Shown: positions 63,584 to 64,000 of the stretch, piece by piece
Layout of the letters: each line of letters begins with the position of its first letter
Position numbering within the stretch: position 1 is the stretch's first letter
Source of the DNA: DATCBF01 sp964401995
GTDB lineage: Bacteria; Actinomycetota; Thermoleophilia; Solirubrobacterales; 70-9
DNA: 64,000 nucleotides
Reading direction: 5' to 3'
NCBI GenBank assembly: GCA_964401995.1
Contig: CAYOAP010000005.1
Coordinates: forward strand, 62,001 to 126,000
Translations under genes and position numbers: made by a program
The notes under the pieces: model-generated
The model's database searches: none
What the model saw: only the letters and a program-made list of their open reading frames with translations
Told to the model about the DNA's origin: nothing

Positions 63584-64000
63584 TCCAACGCGCCGGCTTC
63601 GCCGCCATCGTCAACCTGCGCGCGGATGCGCTCCAGCGTGCGGCGCAAGATCCGCGAGACGTGCATCTGCGAGTGCCCGATCTGCTCGGCGATCTGCGAC
63701 TGGGTCATGTCCTCGACAAAGCGCAGCCGCAGGACCAGGCGCTCGCGCTCGTCGAGGTGGGGGAGGGCGGCGTCGAGCGCGATTTTGTCCTCGGCCAGCT
63801 CGAACCCAGCGTCCTCGGCGCCGATCCAATCCGAGGCGGGCGTCTCGTCGCCGTCCTCGCTGCTGGTCGGCCGGTCGAGCGAGAGCGGGCGGCGGTTCTG
63901 GTTGGCCTCGAGCACTTCGAGCACGTCGGTCGGCTCGACCCCGATCCGCTCGGCGATCTCGGCGACCGAGGGCGAGCGCTGCAGGTCTTTGGTCAGCTCG
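63580..64000 (-). CDS. SigB/SigF-type RNA polymerase sigma factor, C-terminal part (5' end beyond window)
   Basis: The frame is open to the window edge. Region 3 reads ELTKDLQRSPSVAEIAERIG and VLEVLEANQNRRPLSLDRP, typical of SigB/SigF/FliA-type factors. Region 4 has LDERERLVLRLRFVEDMTQSQ and IAEQIGHSQMHVSRILRRTL, the helix-turn-helix reading the -35. At 63580 it ends against the RsbW gene. Together with the STAS and PP2C genes it forms a partner-switching module; the SigB-type promoters at 57893-59759 are plausible targets. Confidence 0.9.
   Translation of the reverse strand, partial: ELTKDLQRSPSVAEIAERIGVEPTDVLEVLEANQNRRPLSLDRPTSSEDGDETPASDWIGAEDAGFELAEDKIALDAALPHLDERERLVLRLRFVEDMTQSQIAEQIGHSQMHVSRILRRTLERIRAQVDDGGEAGALD

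Overview
The window is high-GC DNA with tightly packed, often 1-8 nt overlapping genes. It very probably comes from an actinobacterium of the class Thermoleophilia (Solirubrobacterales-like). The evidence is inferential: many secreted beta-propeller proteins with polybasic C-termini of a kind I associate with that group, DUF2277 and DUF4235 proteins, a SigB/RsbW partner-switching module, apparently leaderless mRNAs, and PHO-box-like repeats of the actinobacterial type. No 16S rRNA gene is present, so the taxonomy is an inference. There are no gene-free stretches above 300 bases; the longest non-coding pieces are 10254-10539 (holds a tRNA), 40731-40936 (terminator and PHO box) and 39310-39509 (PHO box). 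A run of 100 Ns lies at 43260-43359.

Layout: (1) 1-8964, + strand: the end of an MMPL-type exporter, then two small secreted proteins and two large ones (NHL/PD40 propeller, and a Cys-rich repeat protein). (2) 8972-12365: DUF2277 protein, aldo/keto reductase, an aberrant tRNA, a small secreted protein and an AbiE-type toxin-antitoxin pair. (3) 12517-21092: a signalling block with a PAS-histidine-kinase-REC hybrid, a REC-PAS-HD-GYP protein translationally coupled to glutamate dehydrogenase, a stand-alone Hpt protein, a 10-TM histidine kinase, a single-domain REC protein and an OmpR-type regulator. (4) 21094-25407, - strand: a SipW-type signal peptidase with two TasA/camelysin-like proteins and an Ig-repeat protein, preceded by a cation efflux protein and a SnoaL-like protein. 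(5) 25463-28862: formylglycine-generating enzyme plus the type I sulfatase it probably activates, followed by a copy of a tRNA 3' end.

(6) 28892-34763: small secreted proteins, a membrane protein, a phospholipase C-type phosphoesterase and a winged-helix protein. (7) 34877-39309, - strand: a periplasmic protein, FtsH, an ECF-like sigma factor and its probable membrane partner. (8) 39400-54783, + strand: three PHO-box-like elements, each ahead of one transcription unit: a PstS phosphate-binding protein, a propeller/PKD/IPT-repeat surface protein, and a four-gene operon of large secreted proteins including a 2013-residue one with a degenerate phosphoesterase-like domain. (9) 54828-57886: two divergent ArsR-SRPBCC pairs and a 14-TM drug exporter. 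(10) 57893-64000: a general-stress segment. Three SigB-type promoters sit 8-9 nt ahead of the start codons of a small membrane protein, a DUF4235 protein and a USP-like protein. They are followed by a STAS antagonist, a PP2C phosphatase, an RsbW kinase and the end of a SigB/SigF-type sigma gene.

The most notable themes are the PHO-box-linked surface-protein locus, the SipW-TasA-Ig secretion operon, and the leaderless SigB-type regulon beside its own regulator module.
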